The notes under the pieces: generated by a model
Databases searched by the model: none
Seen by the model: only the letters and a program-made list of their open reading frames with translations
Told to the model about the DNA's origin: nothing
DNA from: Norana najaformis
Taxonomy: Eukaryota > Annelida > Clitellata > Crassiclitellata > Hormogastridae
Direction of reading: 5' to 3'
Length of the DNA: 64,000 nt
NCBI GenBank assembly: GCA_964023275.1
Contig: OZ029921.1
Coordinates: 11,475,806 to 11,539,805, forward strand
Shown: positions 33,885 to 44,904 of the stretch, one piece after another
How the letters are laid out: the number at the start of each line of letters is the position of its first letter
Position numbering within the stretch: the stretch's first letter is position 1
Made by a program: the position numbers and the translations under genes

Positions 33885-34965
33885 AACTTGCAACATGTAC
33901 ATACTGAGCAAATTATGGATTTTTATGCAGCAGCATGTCAAAGTATGGGAATTTATATGTATGCTCATGTGCCCAAAAATTTAATTTATAATAATAGTGC
34001 TCACATTACCCTTCTTTTGCTGTCTTCTTCAGAAAATCTGCAAGTCTGGCTCTGCATTGTCGAGCAGCAAATTTACTTCGGCTTCCAAATTCTTAGACCA
34101 CAGAATCGTAAGAACAGCTGTAATAGAGCTCGTGGAACCTATTGTCAAAACCTGCCTCACATCCAAGGATTTTTGCTACAAGCTTGTATTTCTGTCAGTT
34201 TGGTTCTACTTAGATAACAAAAGTGAGGGTTCTGAAAGCAATGAACGAGAAAGTGGCTAGCTTATGGCTGTCTGTCTAAAGAGCACAAAAAGGTTAAATG
34301 ATCTTTTACCTTTTTAACTCCAGCTGTTTTCTCTGTCTCGCTGTAAAAACGCTAAGTTTTGTCGGGTAATATTTTGGCAAATAAAACTCTTTCGTCACAA
34401 TTATGGCAGTTTTCATTTTCTAAAATACATTTTAACTTGGGAGGAAAGACATTTATGGCCGATTCATTAGCGGAACAGCTTTCTCCATAAATCAATACCT
34501 GTGCTATGCCATGACGTTTTTTAAAACAACTTATAAAGCCCTTGCTAGCTTGAAATGTGTCATCCCCATTGTGTCCAAATCTTGTGGCTGGGGCTTGCAG
34601 AATTGGGCTACTTTCTTTTATGCCTGTCCTGAACAAATCATATGTGCATGGCTTTGTCTATTGCAAATTTTGTTGCTGGGGCTTGCAAATTGGGCTACTT
34701 TCTTTCATGCCTGTCCCGAACAAATCATATGTGCATGGCTTTGTCTATTGCGGCCTTCGTACGTTTCCGCTCCAGCCCCGTGACAGAATCGTAATTTTGT
34801 ACAAAGCTTTTCAGTTTAGATTTGTTTTTCAGCCATCATCAAATAGTACATTCAGCAATCCCAATTATCTTCTAAACTTTGGCCTAGGTGTCTCTGCTAT
34901 TTACCCATCATATTGCTTCCTTTTTTTCTTCTGTCAGCTTGCAAGAACGTTGATGTTTTCCTTCT
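33885..34965 (-). pseudogene. Tigger/Jerky-like (pogo) transposase remnant
   Basis: Minus strand, starting near 34960 with an ATG and a degraded helix-turn-helix region. The CENP-B-type DNA-binding motif follows at 34500-34560 (FQASKGFISCFKKRHGI). The beginning of the DDE domain has NCDERVLFAKILPDKT (34350-34400). An LLLDNA segment near 34060-34090 fits the second catalytic Asp. Several stops and frameshifts break it. An in-frame 87-bp tandem duplication (34592-34678 and 34679-34765) lies in the DNA-binding part. No terminal repeats identified. Confidence 0.75.
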
Positions 34966-35774
34966 GCCATTGTACTAGGCTAATAAATTTTTAATATAGT
35001 GTGTATATTTACATTACTGCTCTATAAATATCTATCTACCATGAAAATGAATGGGTTGCGTGATACATCTTTACCTATGTCGGCATGAAAAGGCAGTGCA
35101 AAGCTAGCACGTATCTGCTCTGGACTTCCAGTAGATTCTATGCAAGTTAATGAGCAATATGTAATGCTGTACAGCAATTTCATGTACCACATATTAACGC
35201 ATTTCATGTGTCAAATAGGTATTGCGAAAACCCATGGTGTAATCGCGCGTTAAGCGGATTCTCACGCAAACTGGTCGCGCATAAATGGTTTCCACTGTAT
35301 CATTATTATTATTACTATAAATAAATACAATCAAATGACCTGGTTGAATAATAATATGTCTGAGGAATGCGGATTGATTTTGAGTACCATAGCTGACTAA
35401 AACTGTATTTGTGAACTATGCCTAAATTTTAAACAGATCATTTGCTGAATAGGAAGCCAATACAATATAAGCACAGAGGATATACTCTCATACCTAGATG
35501 TATCAGTTATAACTCTAGGCAGAGTTCTGAACTCTCCAGAGTTTCTGCACGTTTGACTTTATATTGCCAATAAGAAGCGACTTACAGTAATTAAGGCGAC
35601 TGGAGACCCATACACTTGTCACAGATATCCTTGAAGAAATTTTAATCTAATTTAAATATAATCTAATTTAAAGACTTCCATAGTGCCGTTATAATGCCCA
35701 AGGCATCCACTGACGGTCGAGTCAAGCAAAAATCACAATCCAAATCACATCACTAACACAATTTTTGTGCCTCG
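34966..35774 (-). mobile_element. LINE-derived pieces (minus): internal segment and 3' tail
   Basis: 35320-35640 matches 47525-47660 ('gacctggttgaataat', 'attttaaaca', 'aggaagccaat'), an internal LINE segment. 35655-35755 is the shared 3' tail ('atagtgccgttataatgcccaaggcatc'). The order shows two separate truncated insertions. 34966-35290 is unassigned. Confidence 0.55.
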
Positions 35775-36022
35775 GTTGTGTTATTTTTTACTTGCTCTGC
35801 TTATGCCTCAGAAGTAAAGAAAATGGCTGTTATTCCCTTCAAACTTTGCTTTGTGACCAGGACAATGATATTTCAAAATTTACTTATTTCCAATAAAGAA
35901 ACGGGTGAATTTGCATGTTTTTGTGCAAATAAAGTAAAAATAACAACATATGCATCAATATTAGCATGTTTTTACAATGCAGTTATATAAAAATGACCAC
36001 AAAAGATTTAGAAGTAGTTTTT

Positions 36023-37320
36023 TCAAGATTTACAATTATACTGTAAATCACTTTCATGAATCAGCTCCCAAATGTAGTCTCCCATCATGTTCTTGTTATA
36101 ATGTCCTTGCTAACGACGTCCAAAGTCCAATATACCCTGGTGGAAGCGCTCAACTTGCTCCTCTGAGCACACTCCCATGTTCTCCTTGAAATTATTAAGA
36201 TGAGCATAAAGGATATGAACTTTGAGGGACATCCTGCAGCCCATTTAGTCATAGTTCTTCACCAGTTTCAATAGCTCCACATAGTTTTTTTGGCCTTGTG
36301 ATTGCCCAGGAAGTCCCTAACCACTGCAACAAAGCTGTTTCAAGCCACTTTCTCCTCCCTAGTGAGCTTCGTGGGGAATTCTTTGCACTCCAGGATCTTC
36401 TTTATCTATGGTCCAACGAAGACACCAGTTTTGACCTTTGCATCAGACAGTTTAGAAAAGAAGTCTTGAAGGTACTCGAAGGTTGCCGACTCCTCATCCA
36501 GAGCTGTGACAAATTGTTTCATAAGGCCCAATTTGATGTGCAGTGATGGCATCAGCACCTTTTGGGGAATGCTACCATTGTGAAGTTTTCCATGACCTTT
36601 CAGCCGTACTCATCATACTTCAGGGCGTCTAGTAAGCTTTTGATGCTGTGGTAATCCTCTTTGAGGTGCACTGAGTGAGCCAGAGGAAGAGAGATTAACT
36701 TGTTCCTGTAATGGAGCAGCATGGCTTTGAGCTCCTGGATGAACTGTTAATGAAGAAACACTACTCATTCGGGTTACATTCGATTCCAATTGCCTTGAAC
36801 AGACCAGTCACATTGTGGCAGAAGCAGAGCCCATCTTGACTGGTGAAGAAGCTGGAAAAAGCTTGGTGACGCTTCCTCTGATCTGCGACTTGCACACTTT
36901 CATCCAGCAAATTCCACTGCTTGAGCCTAGACATCAAAAGCTCGGCATTGGACTTGGTGAGACCAAGATCTCTGATAAAGTCATGGAGGTCTTTTTGGTT
37001 GGGACAGTATGGGTTTCTCTCCTCAGCTTGGAAATTGTAATCTGGATCTCCAACTTCTTCCTCGCTCACTGACTTACTGCTCTCTTGTAAAGATGGCAGC
37101 TTTCTCTCCGGATGAGTGGGTATGGGAAGCTCAGGGCAGTGTGGCACTAGGGCGATGGATGAAGGAAGGTCCGGATACATTATAGCAGCTGCATTCTTGC
37201 CAGTCCGACATTTGGAAGGATCCACCATGCAGAAGTAGCAACTGCATGAGTTGTCAGTGGGTTCTTGCCAAATTCTTTTTATAGCAAACTTCATGGCTTT
37301 CTTTTCCTCTCTGTACCATC
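36023..37320 (-). pseudogene. uncharacterised TE-associated protein, copy 2, exon 2 (broken)
   Basis: The acceptor is TTTGCAG at 37321-37327. The open part to 36761 encodes GWYREEKKAM, a CSCYFCMVDPSK zinc-like motif, a proline-rich segment, an SVSEEEVGDPDYNF acidic stretch, NQKDLHDFIRDLGL and FTSQDGLCFCHNV. A Trp-to-stop change follows at 36758, then many frameshifts. The C-terminal block (LGCRMSLKVHILYAHL, CSEEQVERFHQ, MMGDYIW) is readable in pieces down to a stop at 36023. Compared with copy 1 the central part diverges, so these are two subfamilies. The product has no known function. Conserved Cys pairs and Asp residues would fit a nuclease or transposase, which is inference. Confidence 0.75.
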
Positions 37321-37540
37321 CTGCAAAAGAACAAAGTGAAATTGTGATCATAATAAAATAAATGTATTTCACCCATGACTAATGTGTAAGACATTCTCAC
37401 AACATATTTCATATAATATATATTTGGTCAATAGTATTTGAAAAAGGTTAAAAAATTGTGAAATGACAGCATTTCAAAATTTTTGAACTTTTATAATATA
37501 AAATGTTGCCATCTAAGCGAGTATCAATTGTCCATCTTAC

Positions 37541-37755
37541 CCTCCAGCATTTTTTGCTGTGCTTGCAGGTGAAATGAGGTGCCCAGAGTTTGTCTTGATC
37601 CCCAACAGGCATTCCGAACTATGCCTTGATGGCTTCATACATCTTAGCAGATGTTTCCACAGAATACTTTTTCGCTCTTGTTTTGATAAATTGGCCGCAG
37701 ACATAGCAAAATGCGTCTGCCGGATGTTTGCAGCCTCTTGAAGCCAGCTCAGATA
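37541..37755 (-). pseudogene. uncharacterised TE-associated protein, copy 2, exon 1
   Basis: Encodes ASRGCKHPADAFCYVCGQF, a CxxC zinc-like motif, and then KKYSVETSAKMYEAIKAYFG, GDQDK and APHFTCKH. The usual initiator Met just before ASRGC reads Leu (CTG) here, so the start is lost or upstream. One missing A in an A-run near 37553 shifts the frame before the donor GTAAGA at 37535-37540. When joined to 37320 the codon for the GW pair is restored, supporting the splice. Confidence 0.75.
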
Positions 37756-37821
37756 TGCATACACTTAGGCAGCTACAACTAGACAGAACTGGAGGGCTTA
37801 AGGCCACTGTATGTATACTGC

Positions 37822-37900
37822 TATTTATATTCCTGGAAAGTTCCAGAAGGTTCTCGAGCATTCTAGAATATTCTCGAAAGTTCTAGAAAGTTCTAGCAGT
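37822..37900 (-). promoter_or_regulatory. heat-shock-type promoter: HSE array plus TATA box
   Basis: 37841-37900 is six successive 10-bp units: ttccagaagg, ttctcgagca, ttctagaata, ttctcgaaag, ttctagaaag, ttctagcagt. These form alternating nTTCn/nGAAn pentamers. From 37861 to 37893 there are seven contiguous exact ones, well above the three needed for HSF1 binding. On the minus strand a TATAAATAG box follows immediately at 37822-37830. Transcription would start about 30 bp further on and run into exon 1. The order (HSE array, TATA, gene) is that of classical heat-shock genes. Confidence 0.85.
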
Positions 37901-38134
37901 TACTCCAAGTTTACTCAGCACTGAATTCATCTAAAATGTTCTGTAAAGTAGGTAAATTTCAGAATATCACTGTCCAGGTCACAAAAGCAAAGTTTGTGGG
38001 GAATAACAGCCATTTCGAGGCATAAGCAATTAGGAAATAACACTTACTATTCAGGAACACAACAAAATAAAAACATTTTACACGGTGTAATCTGTGTAAT
38101 CTAAAATAGTACTATTTTTTAAAATAACTAACTA

Positions 38135-40255
38135 CAAGAGAGGGAGCTAAATAAAGTTGTGCCTGTTCGCACCTTCTATAGAAGACCTGCCAAGCCAATC
38201 ACAAAATGGCTTTCTCATGAAGCAAAGCAGGCCAAATGTGATCGTTGTAGTCTGGAACGTCGGTGGAAGAAAACTCTGCAGGAAAGCGATTGAATTGCCT
38301 ACCGAAGAGCATGCTGGGCGTCTAACAAACTAATCGTAACATCTCGACAGCAGTTCTACCGTAACCAGTTGGACATTGCCGAAACTTCTAAAGACTGATG
38401 GAGCATCATAAAGAAGCTGCTTCACTCCTCAAACAGTTCTTCCAATTTATCTAGTGATGCTGAGGACAAAAAGCTCTGTCTAGGTTTTTCAAAATGTTTT
38501 GCTACTAAAATATCTGACTTAAAGTCTGCCATATCAAAGTGCAGGTCTGGGTTAGACAGGGCAAAACTGTTTCCTGATATTAGAAATCCTGGTAATGAGT
38601 TTTGTACCTTACCTCCCATTGCAGTACAGGAAGTTGCTAGACTCATTGGAAATGTTCCATCTAAATCATCACAACTGGACTTCATTCCAACTTCAATTAT
38701 TAAATCCTGTTCAAATGTGTTTTCGATCCTCATTGCTCACCTGGCTAATCTCTCTTTTTGTGAAGGTTGTTTTCCCTCTGCTTTTAAAACTGCAGTTGTG
38801 ACACCTCTACTAAAAAAACCTGATCTTGATAAGAACTGTCTGGCTAATTATAGGCCTATTTCCAATCTGACTAATATCTCCAAACTGCTTGAACGCCTAT
38901 TTCTCATACGTCTTCAGGGGCATATAACATCTTCTTTGAATTTTAGTCCTTTTCAGTCGGCTTATCGTAAACATCATTCAACTGAGACTGCTCTTGCTGG
39001 CACACTTAACAATATATTTAATTCAATGGATTCTGGCAAAGCATCTCTTCTTATATCTCTTGATTTGAGTGCTGCATTTGGTATTGTAAATCACGATATT
39101 TTGCTGTCTCGACTCTACACATCTTTTGGAATTACTGGTCCTGCTCTCCACTGGACATCTTCTTATCTCAATGATCATTCTCAATGCGTGGCAATAAATT
39201 CATCTTGCTATGATCCCCTAGCCTGTCGTTCAGGTGTACCTCAGGGTACTGTTCTTGGGCCTCTCCTATTTTCTATCTTTATTTCGCCCATTTGTCAAAT
39301 TGCATGCATGCATAACACATTGGTCCAGCAATATGCTGATGATACTTAACTCTATGTTGCTCTCTCTCTGCAACAGATCCCTCAGCTAAAACTGAACTTG
39401 AACACTGTATGTCCTCTCTACACACTTGGTTCTGCTTTAATGGCTCAATTCAGATAAGTCAGAGGCAATTCCTTTCATAAATCGCCAGCATAAGCAGTCT
39501 TTCTCTTCACATTCATCTACTGACCTTGCAGGAACCAAAATCCCACTTTCAGACAAAATTAAAACTCTCGTTATCACCACTGACATCTAGCTCACTATGA
39601 CCTCACACATATCAATTTGCAGGTCTTGTTTCTACCACATCAAAGCTTTTCGTCACATCAGACTTTCTTTGACTAATAACATGGCTAAAACAGTGGCATG
39701 TGCACTTGTTGGTTCTTGAAAGACTATGCAAATGCAGTGTTATACAGTATATCTTCTTTTAATGAAAAAAAGCTCCAGAGGGTTCAAAACTCTCTTTCTA
39801 GGGTTGTTACATGTTCTTATTCATCAAATGCATTAGTTTGCCTTCGTGAACTTCACTGGCTTCCTGCTGAGTGGCGTATTAAGTTTAAAATTGCATGCTT
39901 GACCGTTAAGGCTCAGAACATTGGCCTTCCATCATATCTTAATACTTTGCTGACTCCATATCGCCCTCCCAGATTCTTGCATTCTTCTGATACTGGTTTG
40001 TTGCAAGAACCTAGGTTCAGGACAATTGTAGGATCACATGCCTTTTGCTGCTGTGCTTCTCTCATTTGGAATCGTCTACCACAAAAGGCCCGACTTGCAA
40101 ACTCGCTATCATCACTTGTTAAGACTTACTACTTCATCCTGACTTTTGCATGATTCCATCTTGGCCCCTAGCGAACATACATCTGCACCTCAGATTCAGG
40201 TTACTGACATTGTGCACATTACAAATGCTTTAAATAAATAAATAAATACAAAAGA
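38135..40255 (+). mobile_element. LINE family A copy 1 (5'-truncated)
   Basis: A non-LTR retrotransposon of the CR1/L2 group. It starts within the region downstream of the endonuclease (matching 60660) and runs through RT and C-terminus to a 3' end with AAATA repeats at 40238-40250. 38717-39349 is open for 210 codons: LLKKPDLD, YRPISN, FQSAYRKHHSTETAL, SLDLSAAFGIVNHDIL, SGVPQGTVLGPLLFSIF, QQYADDT, then a stop. The palm Asp in 'AAFG' is mutated from D. The C-terminal LHWLPAEWRIKFK block is at 39845-39900. It lies just beyond the 3' end of SGF29. Confidence 0.85.
38717..39349 (+). pseudogene. reverse transcriptase core of LINE A copy 1
   Basis: This is the longest intact piece of RT in the window, covering fingers and palm from LLKKPDLD to the YADD active site, where it stops (TAA replaces the residue after 'YADDT'). 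The first catalytic Asp (usual SAAFD) reads Gly. It is therefore an inactive copy despite the open frame. Confidence 0.85.
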
Positions 40256-40394
40256 GTGTGTTCTGATGATAGGTCAACACTAAATGAACTCTTGCTTATG
40301 CACAAAACTGGTATATAGACTTTGACTGAAGGGCAAGCATGTTGTATTGGTATTACCAACCCCAGAGCTAGAGAAACGTGATGTCCCTTGCCAA

Positions 40395-40480
40395 CATTAT
40401 CTAATCTAATCCAATGACTTCCATAGCACTGTAATCATAATGCTAAGGCATCAATTAATTAGTGGTCACTTCAAGTGATA
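40395..40480 (-). mobile_element. LINE 3' tail, minus strand
   Basis: 'atctaatctaatcc' then 'ccatagcactgtaat..taatgctaaggcatca' is the reverse complement of the shared LINE tail. The body is missing or continues as the RT piece at 41640-42060 after an interruption. Confidence 0.7.
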
Positions 40481-40657
40481 TCATACTTAATCAAAGATCA
40501 TGGTTCGTTGGAGTAGTCCAACACACTGTCTGGAGTATGTGATGCTTCAGTTCATTTTTTAATCCAGCGATTATCATCTATCATTTATATGTGTTATATC
40601 TAAAGGTCAGAAGTTCCTCTCAATGTTTTCAATAAAACTCTATCTGTAGAAGTCAAT

Positions 40658-40774
40658 CTACTTCTTTTTCTCCTCCTTGCAGGCAATTACATAGCGTTGA
40701 GCAACATTCAGGGGTGGTGAGTATCCATCTGGGTAGGAAATATCTTCAAAAAGCACCAAGTAATCATCACCATG
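40658..40774 (-). CDS. SGF29: SGF29 (SAGA-associated factor 29), last coding exon
   Basis: The acceptor TTTTCAG precedes HGDD, followed by the sequence pattern LVLFED-x-SY, DGYSPPLNVAQRYV and a lysine-rich CKE end, then TAG. This matches the C-terminus of SGF29 almost residue for residue. SGF29 is the SAGA/ATAC subunit whose tandem Tudor domain reads H3K4me2/3 and links the mark to Gcn5 acetyltransferase. The aromatic and acidic residues here (YxVLFED, SYxDGY) belong to the second Tudor fold. The exon begins in phase 0, matching 45535-45603. A polyadenylation signal was not clearly found just downstream. Confidence 0.95.
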   Translation of the reverse strand, partial: HGDDYLVLFEDISYPDGYSPPLNVAQRYVIACKEEKKK

Positions 40775-41639
40775 CTGAAAATAACAACAAAAAACCAACA
40801 AAGGATTTACATTATTGCTCAGCAACGTGATGTTGGTACTTAACAATGCTGCCGGTCTGCTGGCCAATATTCCTCTCTTTTATATATTTTCTGGTGAAAA
40901 GTTAGGATTGTAAAGATGTAATGCATGGCTGTCTAGGTGGATATTTGGATTTTCTCTTATTTTCTCAGATAAATTATAGTTTTTGCTTGTAGAAATCAGG
41001 GTCAATATACAATTAACATACAAGAACTCTGGATATAATTAACTTTCAATATAATAACATGCAATTAGGTATATCAACGACTTTATTGAAATTTTGATGG
41101 GCTTTGAGTGTTTGACATGTGAGGGTATGAAGTGCTAACTTTAACTATCCGAGTGCACACATCTGACTTCATCAGGCAACCTGACTATGGTGGCCAAACA
41201 GTTACACATTTGGTAAGGAAGCTGTCATATTTCCTACACATTTGGTGTCCATGCACAAAGCAAGACTACCAGCCAAAAGCGCCCCTTCACATAGTGAGTG
41301 ATGGCAGTAAGTTACAAACTGGTTTGTGAATGGAATTCTGGAACATAAAAAGCCTAGGAAAACGAACATACTTCCATTGCCAAAACTATCATCGCACAAA
41401 ATGTGGACATCCTAGTAACTGACAATGTGGCATTAGTCGACACCTGAAATTGTGTTGTACATGTAGACACCATCTAGGTACAATACCATCAATCTGCCAC
41501 AAAAGGAATTGCAGCTCCTCACTTCACACCACTGAGGTGGCAGGCTGGTGATTTTCCACTGGGAAATACAAGGGCAAAGTGGACTGAACTCACCAAGACC
41601 TACATGACATTTGAGGTCCTCCTGAGTTGATTTTCTAAA
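40775..41639. other. SGF29 intron, unassigned
   Basis: Intron sequence with no recognised domain. Frames at 41132-41714 look like LINE-derived or random sequence. Confidence 0.4.
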
Positions 41640-42060
41640 GACTCCTATCTGCTGACAATTGTTTTTATTATTATTAATAGTGAAGTGATTGTGGTATATA
41701 AGGTAGACAAACAATGTTCAAACACAGAACCATGTGGAACATCACATGTCAACAAAGCACTAGACAAATAATTACCATTTATATCTACTGCTGGAGTGCA
41801 CTGACTGAGATAAGTAGCAAAACAATTTAGGGCAGGACTAGAAACCCCAAACCAGTGCTGAAGATAATGCAAAAGAAGAGAATAGTCCACCAAGTCAAAA
41901 AGAACAAGTGCTGTCACCTTATCCTGATCCATTAAGCACATGATGTCATTAAGAACATCAAGAAGGGCAGATTCTGGTGAACGAAACTTACGTTCATAAT
42001 TATCAATTCCAGATATTTGAGATACAGGTGGTGCTTCTGTGTATAAATATTGAACATGGC
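41640..42060 (-). mobile_element. CR1/L2-like LINE RT fragment, minus strand
   Basis: The minus strand encodes MDQDKVTALVLFDLVDYSLLL (a degraded FDL-SAAFD-x-VDH), 'HWFGVSSPALN' and 'VPHGSVFEH' (degraded GVPQGSVLGP). It is closely related to 63440-63640. Stops and substitutions at catalytic sites show it is dead. Confidence 0.8.
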
Positions 42061-42424
42061 AGTCTTGGTGGTAATTCGTTTTTTGCTCTGTTACTTAACC
42101 TCGACTCATAATAAACTATTTTAGAACAAATCTCTGCTGGCATTGTATGAACATTTGGACAAATTTTTGTTCAAACTAGCACGTCGAGATACACTGTGTT
42201 CCATTCATCGAGGGGATGGGCATGTCAATTGGCATGACGCATTCGAGTTTGGTGTATTGGACATGACGTAATTGAGTTTGGTATATTGGGCCAAATATTT
42301 GAGGCAAATTGACTGCGGCTACAACAAGGTAGTATAAACGGTAAGAAAGACTGTTTGCATTGAAAATCTGGCAACAGTGGACCAAGTGTGGTAGTTAACC
42401 AGAACAGTCAACGTGCACACCAGG

Positions 42425-42690
42425 CGATAAACATAAATCACAGGCTGACCTCCGCTTCAGAACGTGGAATATCAGAAGTCTGGGCAACAAGTCTACTTCC
42501 GTAGCTGAAGCCATTACCAGTTACAACTTAGAAATCTTGGTCGCCATAGAGACAAGCACCAGTCTGCTGCCGATGTTGCACTTCAGAGATTGGTTTCACC
42601 CGAATTTAGCATAATTGACGTCATGCAAATACTCGCCTCTCCTAGCTTCACATCATGGAAATGGTAGACTTGCGATTAATAGCTTTGGCC
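42425..42690 (+). mobile_element. LINE endonuclease N-terminal fragment
   Basis: Encodes LRFRTWNIRSLGNKST, a V-A-E-A-I helix and 'LEILVAIET' (endonuclease Asn and Glu motifs), then degrades. The WN-x-RS-L start is the usual first strand of APE-type endonucleases. It abuts the RTE-like RT at 42700 but may be from another family. Confidence 0.7.
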
Positions 42691-42699
42691 TGCTTCAAC

Positions 42700-43980
42700 A
42701 AGTCAGTGAGCTGACCCATACCCATGGAACCTGAAGATGATGGGACCTGGATTGCTGAAACAGGAAGTTGAAAAGTCAACAGAAGAATTGAAGAATGGAA
42801 AGTCTGAAGGCATAGATGAAATACCAGATAAGATTTTGAAAAACCTGGCAGAAATGGCAACAGCAGAATTGGTAACAATATGCCAACAAATATATACGTC
42901 TGGAGAGTGGTCAAAGGATCTTACACAAACAGTGATGGTACATCTACAAACGAAGGCAAATTTAAGTGAATGCAATGATCAAAGGACAATAAGTCTCATA
43001 ACACAAGCCTTGAAGATCATGTTGAAAATATTACCTCGAAGGATGGAAAGCAAAGCAGGTACTACACAAGTTATAGGAGAAGATCAGGTTCGATTCAGAA
43101 GAGGAAGGGGAACAAGAGACGCAGTTGGAGTCCTAAGAACATTGGGGGAGAGATGTATACAACATGGAAAGATTCATATATCTGCTTTGTGGATTATGAA
43201 AAGGTTTTTGACAGAGTGAACTGGTGCAAACTCATGACAATACTCAAAAAGATCAAAGTAGATTGGAGGGATAGACGGCTAATAAGAAACTTGTACGTGG
43301 ATCAGTCAGTGGTAGTGAGAAAACAGGGAATAAATTCACAACCTGGAGGAATAGGCAGAGAAGTCAGACAAGGCTTCCACCATCACCTTTACTGTTAACA
43401 TGCCACATGTCCATCGACTGAGCGAGGAATTGCCAAATGCATTACTTACTTACTTACTGTTCAACATCTACATATAGATGTTGGTCACAGAAGCAGAGGA
43501 GAATACAGATGGAGTAAAAGTTGGGGGAATCTGGTAAATGCCATAACATCTGCAGATGACCAGGCAACGGTAGCAGGTACCAACGCTGGACTACAAAGAA
43601 TAATGAATGCACTGAACAAACAATCAGAAGAATATGGTATATAGATAAATAGAAAGAAAACAAAGGTGATGAGATTGAGTAAGTGTGAAGGAAAAAGAAT
43701 AACTATTGTGGTCAATGGTACAAAAATTGAACAGTCCACCAGTTCTGTTATCTTGGAAGTTTAATATAAGATGACTGCAGATGCAGTGCCAAGAGCAGGA
43801 GAAGAACAGCCGCAGGAAAAGAAGCATTCTGGAGGAGAACAGAACTTCTGAAAGGAACGCTGAATCTGGATCTAAAGAAAAGAATGGTGAAACGCCTCAT
43901 ACGAAGTGTAACATTACATGGTTCTGAGACATGGACATTGAAAAGGGGACCAAACACGAACCGAGCACACAGCAAAGCAC
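42700..43980 (+). mobile_element. RTE-like LINE reverse transcriptase, broken
   Basis: 42740-43390 encodes LKNGKSEGIDEIP, a QIYTSGEW segment, 'NDQRTISLI', 'QVRFRRGRGTRDA', FVDYEKVFDRVNW (with the catalytic palm Asp, in a shifted frame from 43153) and VRQG. A short interruption with TTACTTACTTAC lies at 43395-43455. Then 'ADDQATVAG' follows at 43550-43575 with a degraded active site, and the thumb region 'RRKKTKVMR'. It ends near 43980, before the C-terminal GRPRKKW block of the related fragment at 2572-2824. Several frameshifts. Confidence 0.8.
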
Positions 43981-44299
43981 AGAGCAGCTAATTTCATCTG
44001 TGCTTTTGGTGTGCAAATCTGCCTTGGAATCAGAGGCACAGGCAGTTGCTCATGGAGAGAATTAGCAGACACAAAAACTTAAATTATTTTACTTAAGAGC
44101 TGCTGAAATACAAAGTTGCGAGTTGCCACTAGAAGGAAGCATTGATGGAGTGTACTTTGCAGATAAAAGTATGTTGTTCCAGGCCATAGGTGGAGCTGAA
44201 CTAAAGGCATGTCCACCAATGGTCTTACCCAAAAGAAGTTGGCAAAGTTTCTGAGATTAACTGGACTACATACCGTAATACAAGCCAGGATGAGATAAT
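43981..44299. other. SGF29 intron, unassigned
   Basis: No gene or repeat could be named with confidence between the RTE-like LINE and the SINE. Confidence 0.4.
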
Positions 44300-44485
44300 T
44301 GTTTATTATTTCTGCATTTATTAAGCACCGCTATCTCATGACTAAGCCTCAATCGATGGCGCTGAGCAATTGTGAGTGAAGGACTTGCTGAAGGTCCCTA
44401 CACAGTAACGGTCTTAGGGGAGGCTTGAACTTGTACATTCCACTTTACAAGCCGAGCACCCTGTCCAATTGGCTATTGTGCATCA
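44300..44485 (-). mobile_element. tRNA-derived SINE with LINE-like 3' tail
   Basis: The minus strand begins with a tRNA-related head: an A-box-like TAGCCAATTGG and, about 40 bases later, a B-box-like AAGTTCAAGCC, spaced as in a pol III promoter. The body continues to a 3' part 'gcgccatcgattgaggct ... gagatagcggtgcttaataaa' that aligns with the 3' tail of the window's LINEs ('gcgaccatcaactgaagcct ... agtggcgctacag'). Sharing the tail suggests it is mobilised by that LINE's reverse transcriptase. It lies in the SGF29 intron. Confidence 0.75.
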
Positions 44486-44904
44486 CAATCGACTACTCAA
44501 TGGTATGATCAATTAGCGACTGGAGGAAGGCAGTTGTTGAGCACGAAAGGGTCTGCAGGAAATAGCTGCTATTTTAAAATCAATGTCCCCAAAAAGAAAG
44601 TCACTGAAATTGTGAAAGAGCAGATGAGTTTGCCAATCGAGTGCTGCCATGTTCTGCAACCACTGTAGCTACTGATATTATATAGTAAGAAGCAAAGGGA
44701 ATTAGCATAACCTATTCTTGACTGGACAGGAGCAACAGCAATGGAAGTGGCTGATACAGCCCTCGGGACTGTTCAGAATCACTGTAAGGCTCTGAGATGG
44801 AATGAAGTAGCAGTTTTACAGAAAGCAGACAAATGTTGGTTAAGAGTGGAGTCAAGTGTATCTCCAAGAGTTGTCATTTTATCTGAGAGATTAACATTTT
44901 AGTG

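Larger units (their letters stand above)
35775..38065 (-). mobile_element. TIR-bounded DNA element carrying an uncharacterised intron-containing gene
   Basis: The left end (about 35775-35895) and the right end (about 37945-38065) are inverted repeats sharing 'ttatgcctc', 'aatggctgttattccc', 'aaactttgc', 'gtgacc' and 'ggaca.tgatatt'. Between them on the minus strand are a heat-shock-type promoter, exon 1, a 220-bp intron and exon 2 of a protein of the same family as 3126-4786. The placement of the inverted repeats around the gene suggests that the protein is the element's transposase. The exact outer termini and target duplication could not be fixed. Confidence 0.65.

Noticed and set aside
44300-44485. 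Functional tRNA gene
   Set aside because: The A- and B-box-like parts are present, but no cloverleaf with proper acceptor pairing is evident and a LINE-like tail follows. It is better explained as a SINE.
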